NCBI RefSeq assembly: GCF_006539525.1
Contig: NZ_BJNE01000001.1
Coordinates: 124,001-188,000 of the forward strand
DNA from: Glutamicibacter nicotianae
GTDB taxonomy: Bacteria; Actinomycetota; Actinomycetes; Actinomycetales; Micrococcaceae
Direction of reading: 5' to 3'
Length of the DNA: 64,000 nt
In this document: positions 1 through 6,534 of the stretch, in pieces
How the letters are laid out: every line of letters starts with the position of its first letter
Position numbering within the stretch: position 1 is the first letter of the stretch
Notes under the pieces: generated by a model
Told to the model about the DNA's origin: nothing
The model's input: only the letters and a program-made list of their open reading frames with translations
Database searches by the model: none
Made by a program: the position numbers and the translations under genes

Positions 1-297
1 CCGGTCTACGTCCTCTTCGCCGCCGTGATGGTGCCGGTCGGGATGCTGGCGGGCAGAGTCGCGGGCCTCGACGTGCCGGGCAGACGGGCGATCGTGTTCA
101 GCGGCGCGACCCGGAACTCACTCGTCGTGCTGCCGCTGGTGCTCGCGCTGCCCGCGGCGTTCGACCTCGCGCCCCTCGTGGTCGTCACGCAGACCCTGGT
201 CGAGCTGGTCGTCATGGTGGTTTTGGTGCGACTGATCCCGTGGATCATCCGCATGGCTCACGATCCTGAGATAGGACCGGCGAAGTCCGTGTCGTAG
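1..297 (+). CDS. Arsenic-resistance/bile-acid symporter-type permease, C-terminal part
   Basis: The reading frame is open from the first base, so the gene starts outside the window; about 98 C-terminal residues are visible. They contain two hydrophobic segments and the stretch FSGATRNSLVVLPLVLALP, which resembles the conserved core of the arsenite permease/bile acid:sodium symporter superfamily seen in actinobacterial 'arsenic resistance' proteins. Such proteins export arsenite through the inner membrane. A short basic and polar tail follows the last helix. No other ars gene is visible downstream, so the substrate cannot be confirmed. The family call is fairly safe; arsenic specificity is inference. 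Confidence 0.7.
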   Translation, partial: PVYVLFAAVMVPVGMLAGRVAGLDVPGRRAIVFSGATRNSLVVLPLVLALPAAFDLAPLVVVTQTLVELVVMVVLVRLIPWIIRMAHDPEIGPAKSVS

Positions 298-1012
298 AAG
301 CCTCGTGCAACGGGGGTGCCGGGATCCCTCAATCAGAGAAGTGCCGAAGGCGGGCCTCGGCTCTCGTCAGGGCGGCCGGCGGGCGTCGCTCAGGTCCCCA
401 CTACCACCTGATCGAACAGAAGGCCAAGAGAAGGAGAAGTGGAGGCCGGGACTGCTTCGATGGCGAAGGCGTCCTGTGCGCACGGGTCGCGGATGCCCGA
501 TCCTTCCTTCGATCGGGCAGTTGGTAGGTTGACGTCGTGAGGCCGTACTCTGGTGTGGAGGCAGCACACATCATACGCACGTCACTTAGCGGTGAAGTAG
601 CCTCTGACCAGCGAAAACGCCATCGTCTTACTCTCCCAGTTTTTCAATGTATCTATCGTGGGAAGTAGGGTTACTTTGCGCGAAGCTTAAATGTCTATGG
701 GCTTGCTGGACAGCCATGCAAGCGGTGCGAGACGCCGATCAAGCGAGAGAAGTTCATGGGCCGATCGAGCCACTTTTGCCCGCGTTGCCAGCGAAAACAC
801 TAATTTGAGCGGTCGCTCGCACTCCGACCTCGATCGTGGCGCTGCCTCGACCTGCACTACGTCAACGTATACCGATCGCTATCGCCCAGGATGTTGGACG
901 GTGCAGGCCTCGGTCGCAAAGTTCCGCAGCAAACAGTTACGGCGCGCCCGAGCCGGTGCATCACGCGCCGAGAGGCCGCGCCCGTGAAGACGCAGCCTCT
1001 CGACGGTGACTG
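298..1012. other. Non-coding or degenerate stretch without a recognisable gene
   Basis: About 715 bases between the permease and the alcohol dehydrogenase remnant. All open frames here are short and their translations resemble no family I know. Two hairpins are visible: a perfect 9-bp stem with an 8-base loop at 494-519, and an 8-bp stem at 969-976/995-1002 just beyond the stop of the dehydrogenase remnant, which could be that gene's old terminator. Neither has a clear U-tract. The segment looks like decayed accessory DNA. Confidence 0.5.
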
Positions 1013-1291
1013 TCAGGGACGGATGAGCACCTTCAGGGCTTCGCGGGAGTCCATGAGGCGTAGCCCTCGGCGATGTCGTCGAGCGGCATCTCGCGGTCGA
1101 AGACCCGTTGGGGATTGATGGTGCCGTCGAGAACCTGAGGCATGACCTGCTCGATGTAGGCGCGAACCGTCGTCGGGCCGTCTGTGAGAGTGGCGTTCTT
1201 TCCGAACAGCGACATGAACCCGACCGCGGCGTCCTCGTACTGCGGCACGCCGACACGGCTGATGGTCCCGCCGGGGCGGACGATCTTGAAG
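1013..1291 (-). pseudogene. Zinc-type alcohol dehydrogenase remnant, C-terminal fragment
   Basis: On the minus strand the translation IVRPGGTISRVGVPQYED and the following residues match the end of the Rossmann domain and the C-terminus of actinobacterial zinc-dependent medium-chain alcohol dehydrogenases. The frame is broken once near the end: after EGYA a single base is missing, and the expected tail MDSREALKVLIRP continues in the neighbouring frame to a stop at 1013-1015. The upstream side is cut exactly at the IS terminal repeat at 1292. A matching N-terminal fragment of the same family and orientation lies at 3285-3487. No functional enzyme can be made from this piece. Confidence 0.8.
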
Positions 1292-1314
1292 TGAAGCGCC
1301 CTGGGTTCCGTTCC
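1292..1314 (+). repeat. Left terminal inverted repeat of the IS3 element
   Basis: Pairs with 2570-2592. The outer 14 bases (TGAAGCGCCCTGGG) are identical, followed by two mismatches within the next three bases, then CGTTCC again identical. Confidence 0.88.
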
Positions 1315-1339
1315 GAGTCTCACGAAGGAGAATCGGAGT

Positions 1340-1654
1340 ATGCCCAAGAAGTTCAGTCCAGAGCTCCGTGATCGTGCGGTCCGTATGGTCTACGACCGGC
1401 ACGCCCTCGAAGGTAGCCCCAGAGCTCATTCGATCCGTGTCGTCGTGCCTCATCTCGGCGTCGGTGAGGAGACCCTGCGGATCTGGTGCAATCGCTACGG
1501 CCCCGCCGAAGGAACGTCCCGCCCGCAGGATTCGCTCGAGGAGGAGAACCGCCGGCTGCGGCGCGAGCTTGCCGAGACGCGCCGTGCGAACGAGATCCTG
1601 AAGAAGGCATCGGCGTTTTTCGCAGCGGAGCTCGACCGCCCCACGACGAAATGA
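1340..1654 (+). CDS. IS3-family transposase subunit A (OrfA)
   Basis: A 104-residue protein starting MPKKFSPELRDRAVRMV, the usual start of the IS3/IS911 OrfA helix-turn-helix protein. The DNA-binding half is followed by a heptad-type coiled coil (residues about 66-92, LEEENRRLRRELAETRRANE) that serves in multimerisation. In this family OrfA binds the terminal repeats and regulates transposition, while the active transposase is the OrfA-OrfB fusion made by -1 frameshifting. A T5 run at 1616-1620 (codons TTT TTC in the OrfA frame) sits where the frames overlap and is the likely slippage site. A GGAGAA ribosome-binding site precedes the ATG. Confidence 0.88.
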   Translation: MPKKFSPELRDRAVRMVYDRHALEGSPRAHSIRVVVPHLGVGEETLRIWCNRYGPAEGTSRPQDSLEEENRRLRRELAETRRANEILKKASAFFAAELDRPTTK

Positions 1655-2565
1655 TCCGGTTCATCTGCGTGCACCGTGATCAGTTCGGGGTCGAGGCCAT
1701 TTGTCGCGTGCTCAGCGCAACAGCCTGTGGGTTCCTCACCTCCCGCGGCTATCGAGCCGCGAAGCAGCGCCCGGCCTCTGCCCGGGCCATCCGCGACGAG
1801 GTGCTGATCGGTGAGATCCGAAGGATCCACGCCGAGAACTACGGCGTCCACGGGTATCGCAAGATGCACCAGGCGATGCGCCGGACCGGTTGGGAAGTCG
1901 GCCGGGACCAGACTGCTCGGCTGATGAAAGTAGTTGGCCTGGAAGGGGTTCGTCGTGGCCGCAAAGCGCTCACGACGACGCCCTCGGGAGCGCCAGATCA
2001 TCGTCCTGACCTGGTTGAGCGGGACTTCACCGCGCTCGGTCCGAACAAGCTCTGGGTCGCGGACATCACCTACGATCTCATCCCAACCGGGTTCTGCTAC
2101 ACCGCGTTCATCACGGACGCCTGCAACCGCCGGATTGTCGGCTGGGCCGTCGCGGCCAGCCTCCACACCGAGGCACTGCCACCGCAGGCTCTCGAGCACG
2201 CGCTGCTGAGCACCCGCGCCGAGGCCTCCAGCAGCGGCCTGGTCCATCACAGCGATCGCGGCAGTCAATTCGTCTCGTTGGCCTACTCGGACGCGCTGAT
2301 CACCGCAGGAGTCAAAGCATCCGTCGGCACCGTCGGCTATAGCTACGACAACGCCCTGGCCGAGACCGTCAACGGCCTCTACAAGGCCGAATTCATCTAT
2401 CGCCACCGCGCCTGGCCGACCGTGACCGCAGTCGAAATCGCGACGCTGGACTGGGTCAACTGGTGGAACACGAAGCGCCTCCACGAAGCACTCGGCTATC
2501 GCACCCCGGCCGAAGCCGAAGCGTCCTACACGCGCCCAAAGACGACCGCGCCCGCGACCGTCTAA
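1651..2565 (+). CDS. IS3-family transposase subunit B (OrfB), DDE/rve integrase core
   Basis: The catalytic part of the IS3 transposase, in the -1 frame relative to OrfA; the frame is open from 1486, so a frameshift at about 1616 gives an OrfAB fusion. The first in-frame ATG after the overlap is at 1651 and gives 304 residues, normal for this family. Visible motifs are the HTH_21-like region (YGVHGYRKMHQAMRR), the first catalytic Asp in WVADITYD, the second in HHSDRGSQF, and the Glu in YDNALAETVNGLYK, followed by WWNTKRLHEALGYRTPAE. All three acidic residues are present and no internal stop occurs, so the element may be active. Confidence 0.9.
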   Translation: MIRFICVHRDQFGVEAICRVLSATACGFLTSRGYRAAKQRPASARAIRDEVLIGEIRRIHAENYGVHGYRKMHQAMRRTGWEVGRDQTARLMKVVGLEGVRRGRKALTTTPSGAPDHRPDLVERDFTALGPNKLWVADITYDLIPTGFCYTAFITDACNRRIVGWAVAASLHTEALPPQALEHALLSTRAEASSSGLVHHSDRGSQFVSLAYSDALITAGVKASVGTVGYSYDNALAETVNGLYKAEFIYRHRAWPTVTAVEIATLDWVNWWNTKRLHEALGYRTPAEAEASYTRPKTTAPATV

Positions 2566-2569
2566 CTGA

Positions 2570-2592
2570 GGAACGAAGCCCAGGGCGCTTCA
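2570..2592 (-). repeat. Right terminal inverted repeat of the IS3 element
   Basis: Inverted partner of 1292-1314 with 21 of 23 matching positions. It ends one base before the stop codon (2594-2596) of the neighbouring hydrolase gene. Confidence 0.88.
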
Positions 2593-2593
2593 T

Positions 2594-3238
2594 TCAGGGG
2601 TTTGATGGGGAATGCGTCGCCAATAGCGCGTCGAGCCAGGCTTTGATCGCTCGCTCATCGTCGCGACAGAGTGGGTGACCGCCGGGAAGCGTCTTGCGCG
2701 TTACTTGCGCGCCTGCTTGAACCAGGAGTTCGCTCTGCAATTTCCCGTCTCCTGAAGAGCGCCTTTTGTCGTTCGCTGCATCGAGAACGAGCGCTGGTAG
2801 CCCTTGCAGCGGAGGCATCGCTTCATCCCGGTACGGCGTGAGGGGCCTAAGCAGGATTGCGGCGGCGAAGGAATCTGGGGCATGCGTCAGAAGTGCTACG
2901 GACATGACCGCGCCGTTGGAGTAGCCGACCAGCACTGGAAGTCCGTCGAGACAGTTCTCGGAGAGTGACTCTCTGATGGCGTCTGCCAAGGGGCGAACGC
3001 GGCGTCGAATGTCGCATTCGTCGAGCGTGCGGTCCGGTCGACGGCGAAAGTGAGCGAACCCGCCGGGCGTCTTGACGGTGCCTCGCGGAGCGATCGTGGT
3101 GGCCTTCGGCGCGACGGCGTGAACTAACGACAGAAGGTCGGTCTCTCGACCGTCCGTCCCGTGCAGCAGGACCCACGGGCGAGCATGGGCGTCTCCATGC
3201 CTCACCTGGACCACGATGTCCGCGTTTAACTTGCCCAT
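2594..3238 (-). CDS. MhqD-like alpha/beta hydrolase (phospholipase/carboxylesterase family)
   Basis: A 214-residue alpha/beta hydrolase. The order of motifs is LLHGTDGRETDLL (oxyanion region), the nucleophile elbow GYSNG with Ser107, an Asp in DAANDKR and a His in PGGHPL, which completes the triad. The arrangement and length match Bacillus MhqD-type hydrolases, which are associated with resistance to quinone-like electrophiles; the substrate here is unknown. The gene ends right at the IS3 border, so its last codons may have been changed by the insertion. Together with the IS it sits between the two halves of a broken alcohol dehydrogenase gene. Confidence 0.75.
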   Translation of the reverse strand: MGKLNADIVVQVRHGDAHARPWVLLHGTDGRETDLLSLVHAVAPKATTIAPRGTVKTPGGFAHFRRRPDRTLDECDIRRRVRPLADAIRESLSENCLDGLPVLVGYSNGAVMSVALLTHAPDSFAAAILLRPLTPYRDEAMPPLQGLPALVLDAANDKRRSSGDGKLQSELLVQAGAQVTRKTLPGGHPLCRDDERAIKAWLDALLATHSPSNP

Positions 3239-3284
3239 TTTATGAATCTTACAAGTAAGCCTGTTCGTAGGCGGGCATGTGCCG

Positions 3285-3487
3285 GACCGCTTCGACGACG
3301 CCGATCGCCTCGTGGCCCATCCGGCGGCCCTTAGGGGTGTCGGGAAGATCGTGGTACGGGTGAAGGCCGGAGCCGCAGACTCAGGCGTAGGTGACGCGGA
3401 TCAGGGTTTCCGTGGACTGCTGGATGGTGAGATCGGGGACTCGACGATACAGACGTCGCCAGACTTCTACATCAGTGTGGCCTTCAA
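3285..3487 (-). pseudogene. Zinc-type alcohol dehydrogenase remnant, N-terminal fragment
   Basis: Read on the minus strand from a TTG at 3487, the DNA encodes KATLM, a TAG stop, then KSGDV, a frame change, and then VPDLTIQQ, ETLIRVTYA, a TGA stop where the conserved Cys should be, VCGSGLHPYHD and GRRMGHEAIGVVEAV. This is the N-terminal catalytic domain of a zinc-dependent medium-chain dehydrogenase. Two nonsense codons, one frameshift and loss of the usual ATG show that it is dead. Homology stops at about 3285. The C-terminal part of the same kind of gene lies at 1013-1291; about half of the protein is missing between them. Confidence 0.72.
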
Positions 3488-3527
3488 GGTGTTCCTTCAG
3501 AGTCGAGCGCAGTGGTGAGTGAATGGC

Positions 3528-3567
3528 GGAGCCTCGGACGGCTGCGCCTGCAGTCGTCCGAGGCTCC
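3528..3567 (-). terminator. Hairpin downstream of the CMD-family gene
   Basis: A perfect 13-bp stem (GGAGCCTCGGACG at 3528-3540 with its complement at 3555-3567) and a 14-base loop, starting 9 bases past the stop of the minus-strand gene at 3576. No strong U-tract follows. Confidence 0.65.
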
Positions 3568-3575
3568 GATGGGTG

Positions 3576-3854
3576 CTACTTGGAGAAGACGTCCTTCGCG
3601 ACGGTGAACGCGGTCATTGCCTTGGGCCAACCGACGTAGAACGCGAGGTGAGTGATCGCTTCGACGATCGCGGCCTCGGTGAGCCCGTTCTCTTTGCCGA
3701 AGTTCAGGTGGTATGGCAGCTGACTGGCGTTGCCGCCGGCGGTGAGGGCGGTGATCGTCACGAGGCTGCGGTCCGGGGGGAACCTCTGATCGACAGTTTC
3801 AGGGGAACTGATCATGTAGAGTTCATTCATTCGGCTGAAGCTATTGGACACCAT
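3576..3854 (-). CDS. Carboxymuconolactone decarboxylase-family protein, probably N-terminally truncated
   Basis: A 92-residue frame whose part from about residue 24 on (DRSLVTITALTAGG, QLPYHLNFGKENGLTEA, ITHLAFYVGWPKAMTAF) is a clear carboxymuconolactone decarboxylase/AhpD-like domain. Family members of this subtype are usually longer and carry extra residues before DRSLVT. Here the first 23 residues (MVSNSFSRMNELYM onward) do not look like the family, so the start is probably a break point. It lacks the CxxC of AhpD, as this subtype usually does. It lies in the same orientation as the dead alcohol dehydrogenase, a frequent neighbour of such genes. Function is unproven. Confidence 0.6.
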   Translation of the reverse strand: MVSNSFSRMNELYMISSPETVDQRFPPDRSLVTITALTAGGNASQLPYHLNFGKENGLTEAAIVEAITHLAFYVGWPKAMTAFTVAKDVFSK

Positions 3855-4223
3855 CCGTCTACTTTACCCGTGGTCAGTTCCGGCTATCACAGGACAACAC
3901 TGCGTTGGCGGACGTGGTGTCCGGGCGCGTTCGAACCTCCGGCCGATTTTCGCCGTACTTTGAGGTTCGTCAATCTTAGACCACGGCATCAACGTAGCCG
4001 ATGTCCCAGTGCCTCACCGCCTGGCTGAGCGCGGCTGGTAATCGCTCACGCATTAGCATTGAGGCCCACGCCACCGAGATTCTGGTGGCGTGGGTCTCTG
4101 TCTTTAGTGGCCGAATGATGGCTATTGCCGTGATTCAAAGTCTGCCTGCGAAGCCTTGCCGTTGGATGCCGCCGGGCGTAGGTTGGTGGAACCCGGAATT
4201 CGCGCTGACCCCAAGAAGATGAC
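3855..4223. other. Intergenic stretch bounding the accessory segment
   Basis: No gene recognised in about 370 bases. It contains the strong hairpin at 4062-4097. A short open stretch ending at a TAA near 4042 reads [20 protein letters not shown], which looks protein-like but is too short to assign and is preceded directly by a stop. The region lies between the decayed genes and the intact chromosome-type genes that begin at 4224. Confidence 0.5.
4062..4097. terminator. Strong hairpin, probable factor-independent terminator
   Basis: A 14-bp stem containing one G-U pair (core CCCACGCCACC/GGTGGCGTGGG) with the 8-base loop GAGATTCT, followed on the plus strand by CTGTCTTTA. It insulates the glutamine amidotransferase gene from the accessory segment. 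Confidence 0.6.
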
Positions 4224-5105
4224 ATGTGCCGCTGGCTTGCCTATCTCGGCTCCCCGATCGACATCGCCGATATCCTGGTGCGCCCCACGCATTCGCTGAT
4301 CGACCAGAGCCTGCACGCCCGGCAGCTCTACCTGCCCCAGGAAGAGCTGGCCTCCGGCTTCGCGGACCATGCCTTCCCGACCAACGGCGACGGGTTCGGC
4401 ATGGCCTGGGCCGGGCGTTCGGGAAAACTCGGGCAGTACCGGCAGATCGGCCCGGCCTGGGACAGCCAGAATCTTCGGCACTTGGCGGCGCAGATCGCGT
4501 CAGGATGCATCCTGGCGCATGTGCGCGCGGCGCCGGGCGGGACCATTGCCGAGCAGAACTGCCACCCTTTCGTCGATGAGAGATGGATGTTCCAGCACAA
4601 CGGGACGGTCCCGGAATTCGCAATACTCAAGCGCGAACTGACCTTCGAAGTGGATCCGGCGCGCTACCCGATGATTCTGGGCAACGCCGATACCGAGGTC
4701 TGCTTCTACCTCGCCCTGTCCTACGGCCTGGACCGGGACCCGGTGGCGGGCCTGTCGCGGATGGTGGCCCGGGTGGAGCGGGCCCGCGCCGAGCACGGTA
4801 TCGAAGCCCCATTCCGCGCTACGATGTGCGCCTCGGACGGGCAGCAGCTCGTGGTGCTGCGCTGGGCCAGCCCAGTGGTGTCGGGCGCGATGGCGCCCTC
4901 GCTCTACTATGCGGCAGGACCTGCCATGCTGCTCACCCGAGACGGCCGCGAGGACCAACTGCCGCAGGACGCGCAGCTGGTCGTTTCCGAGCCGCTGGAA
5001 CTGCATTGGAGCAGCCAGACCTGGCGCGAGGTTCCTTCGGGTACTATCGGGGTGCTGCGTACTGGCCAGACGCCGGCCTTTGCGCCTGTGGATCTGCACC
5101 TGTAG
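4224..5105 (+). CDS. Class II glutamine amidotransferase (EgtC/YafJ-like)
   Basis: A 293-residue Ntn-type glutamine amidotransferase. The protein starts MCRWLAYLG, placing the catalytic Cys at position 2, exposed once Met is removed. Further family motifs are the GDGFGMAW segment, the HVRAAPGG loop and NCHPF followed by FQHNGTV. This is the GATase_6/YafJ group, which includes ergothioneine EgtC; no other egt genes are nearby, so the amide acceptor is unknown. The ATG at 4224 follows an AAGAAG ribosome-binding site. The gene stands alone, 27 bases before a RibD-like reductase on the same strand. Confidence 0.85.
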   Translation: MCRWLAYLGSPIDIADILVRPTHSLIDQSLHARQLYLPQEELASGFADHAFPTNGDGFGMAWAGRSGKLGQYRQIGPAWDSQNLRHLAAQIASGCILAHVRAAPGGTIAEQNCHPFVDERWMFQHNGTVPEFAILKRELTFEVDPARYPMILGNADTEVCFYLALSYGLDRDPVAGLSRMVARVERARAEHGIEAPFRATMCASDGQQLVVLRWASPVVSGAMAPSLYYAAGPAMLLTRDGREDQLPQDAQLVVSEPLELHWSSQTWREVPSGTIGVLRTGQTPAFAPVDLHL

Positions 5106-5132
5106 CGCTCCGGACATGGCACACTAGGGAGC

Positions 5133-5693
5133 ATGGGCAAGATAATTTTCGACGCAGCAGTCACTCTCAACGGCTATCTGGGAGATGAGAACCACAGCCT
5201 GCAGTGGCTCTTCGATGTGCCAGGGGCCCACGAACCCGACCCGGACCTGCTACCCAAAAATGTCGGCGTGCATGTCGAAGGCGCGAATACCTACATGTGG
5301 CTGATTGAGAACGAAGGGTTCATCGAGAACCCGCAGAAATGGCAAGAATACTATCGGGGGATCACCACGTATGTTTTCACCTCGCGGGACCTGCCAATTC
5401 CCGAGGGCGCTGATGTCCGCCTAGTCAATGGCTCGGTCGAAGAATATTTGCCTGAAATTCGGGAGACGGCGGGGGAGAAGAACATTTGGGTCCTCGGCGG
5501 AGGCGAGCTGCTGGGACAGTTCCTGGACATCGACGCACTTGATTCCTTGGCGTTGACTGTTGCTCCAGCAGCGCTGCCTGCAGGCGCCGCCTTGCTACCG
5601 CGCAATATCGGCAGTGATCGGCTGGAACTGGCCGAAGCACGGAAAGCCGGGCCGTTTGCCCGCCTCGTCTACCGAGTCCTCCCAACCACGTGA
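5133..5693 (+). CDS. Dihydrofolate reductase-family protein (RibD C-terminal domain)
   Basis: A 186-residue protein resembling the RibD C-terminal/dihydrofolate-reductase fold. It opens with the strand KIIFDAAVTLNGYLG and has IWVLGGGELLGQFLD, the nucleotide-binding GGG region typical of this family. It has no deaminase domain and lies outside any riboflavin cluster, so it is more likely a stand-alone NADPH-dependent reductase of unknown substrate than a riboflavin enzyme. TAGGGAG just upstream of the ATG serves as ribosome-binding site. A convergent terminator separates it from the acetyltransferase. Confidence 0.8.
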   Translation: MGKIIFDAAVTLNGYLGDENHSLQWLFDVPGAHEPDPDLLPKNVGVHVEGANTYMWLIENEGFIENPQKWQEYYRGITTYVFTSRDLPIPEGADVRLVNGSVEEYLPEIRETAGEKNIWVLGGGELLGQFLDIDALDSLALTVAPAALPAGAALLPRNIGSDRLELAEARKAGPFARLVYRVLPTT

Positions 5694-5705
5694 ACAAGTT
5701 CTAGA

Positions 5706-5748
5706 GGACTCGACCGGCCACCGGAATCCCCGGGGCCGGTCGAGTTCC
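5706..5748. terminator. Bidirectional terminator between convergent genes
   Basis: A 12-bp perfect core stem (ACTCGACCGGCC at 5708-5719 with its complement at 5734-5745) and a 14-base loop, located between the stops of the RibD-like gene (5693) and the acetyltransferase (5767). Confidence 0.75.
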
Positions 5749-5766
5749 TGCCGTCCTAGCTGTTCG

Positions 5767-6534
5767 TTATTGGTTCCACGAGCGCAAGACCATGTGGCGT
5801 CCACGCCCAAGAAGCTTGAGCCCGTTCGCGCTGAAGAAGTCGGCACTGGACGGCGTGGCCGCGGCAAGCAGCTCCTGCGGCACTTCGTCGTCTGGTGGCG
5901 ACAACGGATTGATCATGGAACGCGACAGGCCGTGCAGCAAGGCGGTGCCAATGCCATGGCGGCGATGTTCCTTGCCTACCGCCAAGGCATGCACCATCAG
6001 CTGCCCGTTCAGGCCCTGCTGCGCAAAGCCCCGGCCGACAATCTCTCCTTCGTCGGTGCGGGCCAAGGCATGCTCGACGCGACGCAGAGCAGGGTGACCG
6101 CTGGAAAGCTGGGTGCTGGTTTCGCGCCACAGGTTCGTCACGTTCAGTTCGGCGGCATCAGCACCCGTGGCCTCAGGGACGTTATTGCCCAAGCGGATCT
6201 TGCCGTTCCAGCGATCCATTGGAATGGCCAACGGGCCTGCATGCCAGGACACTTGGGCGTTGTCGGAGAATCCTGCTGCTTTCAACTCATCTGCGTGGGC
6301 TCCTGAGTTGACCCAGGCTTCCACGCGCCGGGCACCGAGCCGGTGGCCTTCGGCCAGCGCAGGTCGCAGGCCCGCCTGCTCCGGATGCTCAGGGAACAAC
6401 AGGATCAGGCGCTTGCGGACCGGCTGCCAAGCCCAGGAGCATCCGTGGGTGGTAAAGATCTTGCCGCCGGTGGCTACTGCAAGTGCCTGATGCCAGTGGC
6501 TTAGCGCTTCCTGTGCGGAGGCAATAGTGGTCAT
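5767..6534 (-). CDS. GNAT-family N-acetyltransferase
   Basis: A 255-residue protein whose second half carries the acetyl-CoA-binding motif A: a hydrophobic strand (MVHALAVG) followed by KEHRRHGIGTALLHGL, matching the R/Q-x-x-G-x-G/A signature. A predicted terminal strand (LKLLGRGRHMVL) follows. The first half looks like a degenerate second GNAT fold. Its ATG overlaps the stop of the upstream M3 peptidase by one base (TAATG), so translation is probably coupled. The substrate cannot be inferred; association with an oligopeptidase suggests, without proof, peptides or amino acids. Confidence 0.82.
   Translation of the reverse strand: MTTIASAQEALSHWHQALAVATGGKIFTTHGCSWAWQPVRKRLILLFPEHPEQAGLRPALAEGHRLGARRVEAWVNSGAHADELKAAGFSDNAQVSWHAGPLAIPMDRWNGKIRLGNNVPEATGADAAELNVTNLWRETSTQLSSGHPALRRVEHALARTDEGEIVGRGFAQQGLNGQLMVHALAVGKEHRRHGIGTALLHGLSRSMINPLSPPDDEVPQELLAAATPSSADFFSANGLKLLGRGRHMVLRSWNQ

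Larger units (their letters stand above)
1292..2592 (+). mobile_element. IS3-family insertion sequence (complete, 1301 bp)
   Basis: Two overlapping transposase frames are enclosed by 23-bp imperfect terminal inverted repeats (21 of 23 match) beginning TGAAGCGCCCTGGG. The length and the two-ORF, -1 frameshift arrangement are typical of the IS3 family. The flanking triplets are AAG on the left and TTC on the right, so no target-site duplication is seen. This fits recombination or an adjacent deletion after insertion. The left flank is the dehydrogenase remnant; the right flank is the stop of a hydrolase gene one base beyond the repeat. Both transposase frames look intact. Confidence 0.9.

Noticed and set aside
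298-1012. Several small open frames in the segment after the permease
   Set aside because: All are short, overlap each other on both strands and match no family or ribosome-binding pattern.
3983-4044. Short protein-like reading [20 protein letters not shown] before a TAA
   Set aside because: A stop directly precedes it and only 25 codons are open, so it could be chance or an unidentifiable gene relic.
1-4200. New defence system in the accessory segment
   Set aside because: Apart from the IS3 element the genes are metabolic remnants; no nuclease, ATPase, reverse transcriptase or toxin-antitoxin pair is present.
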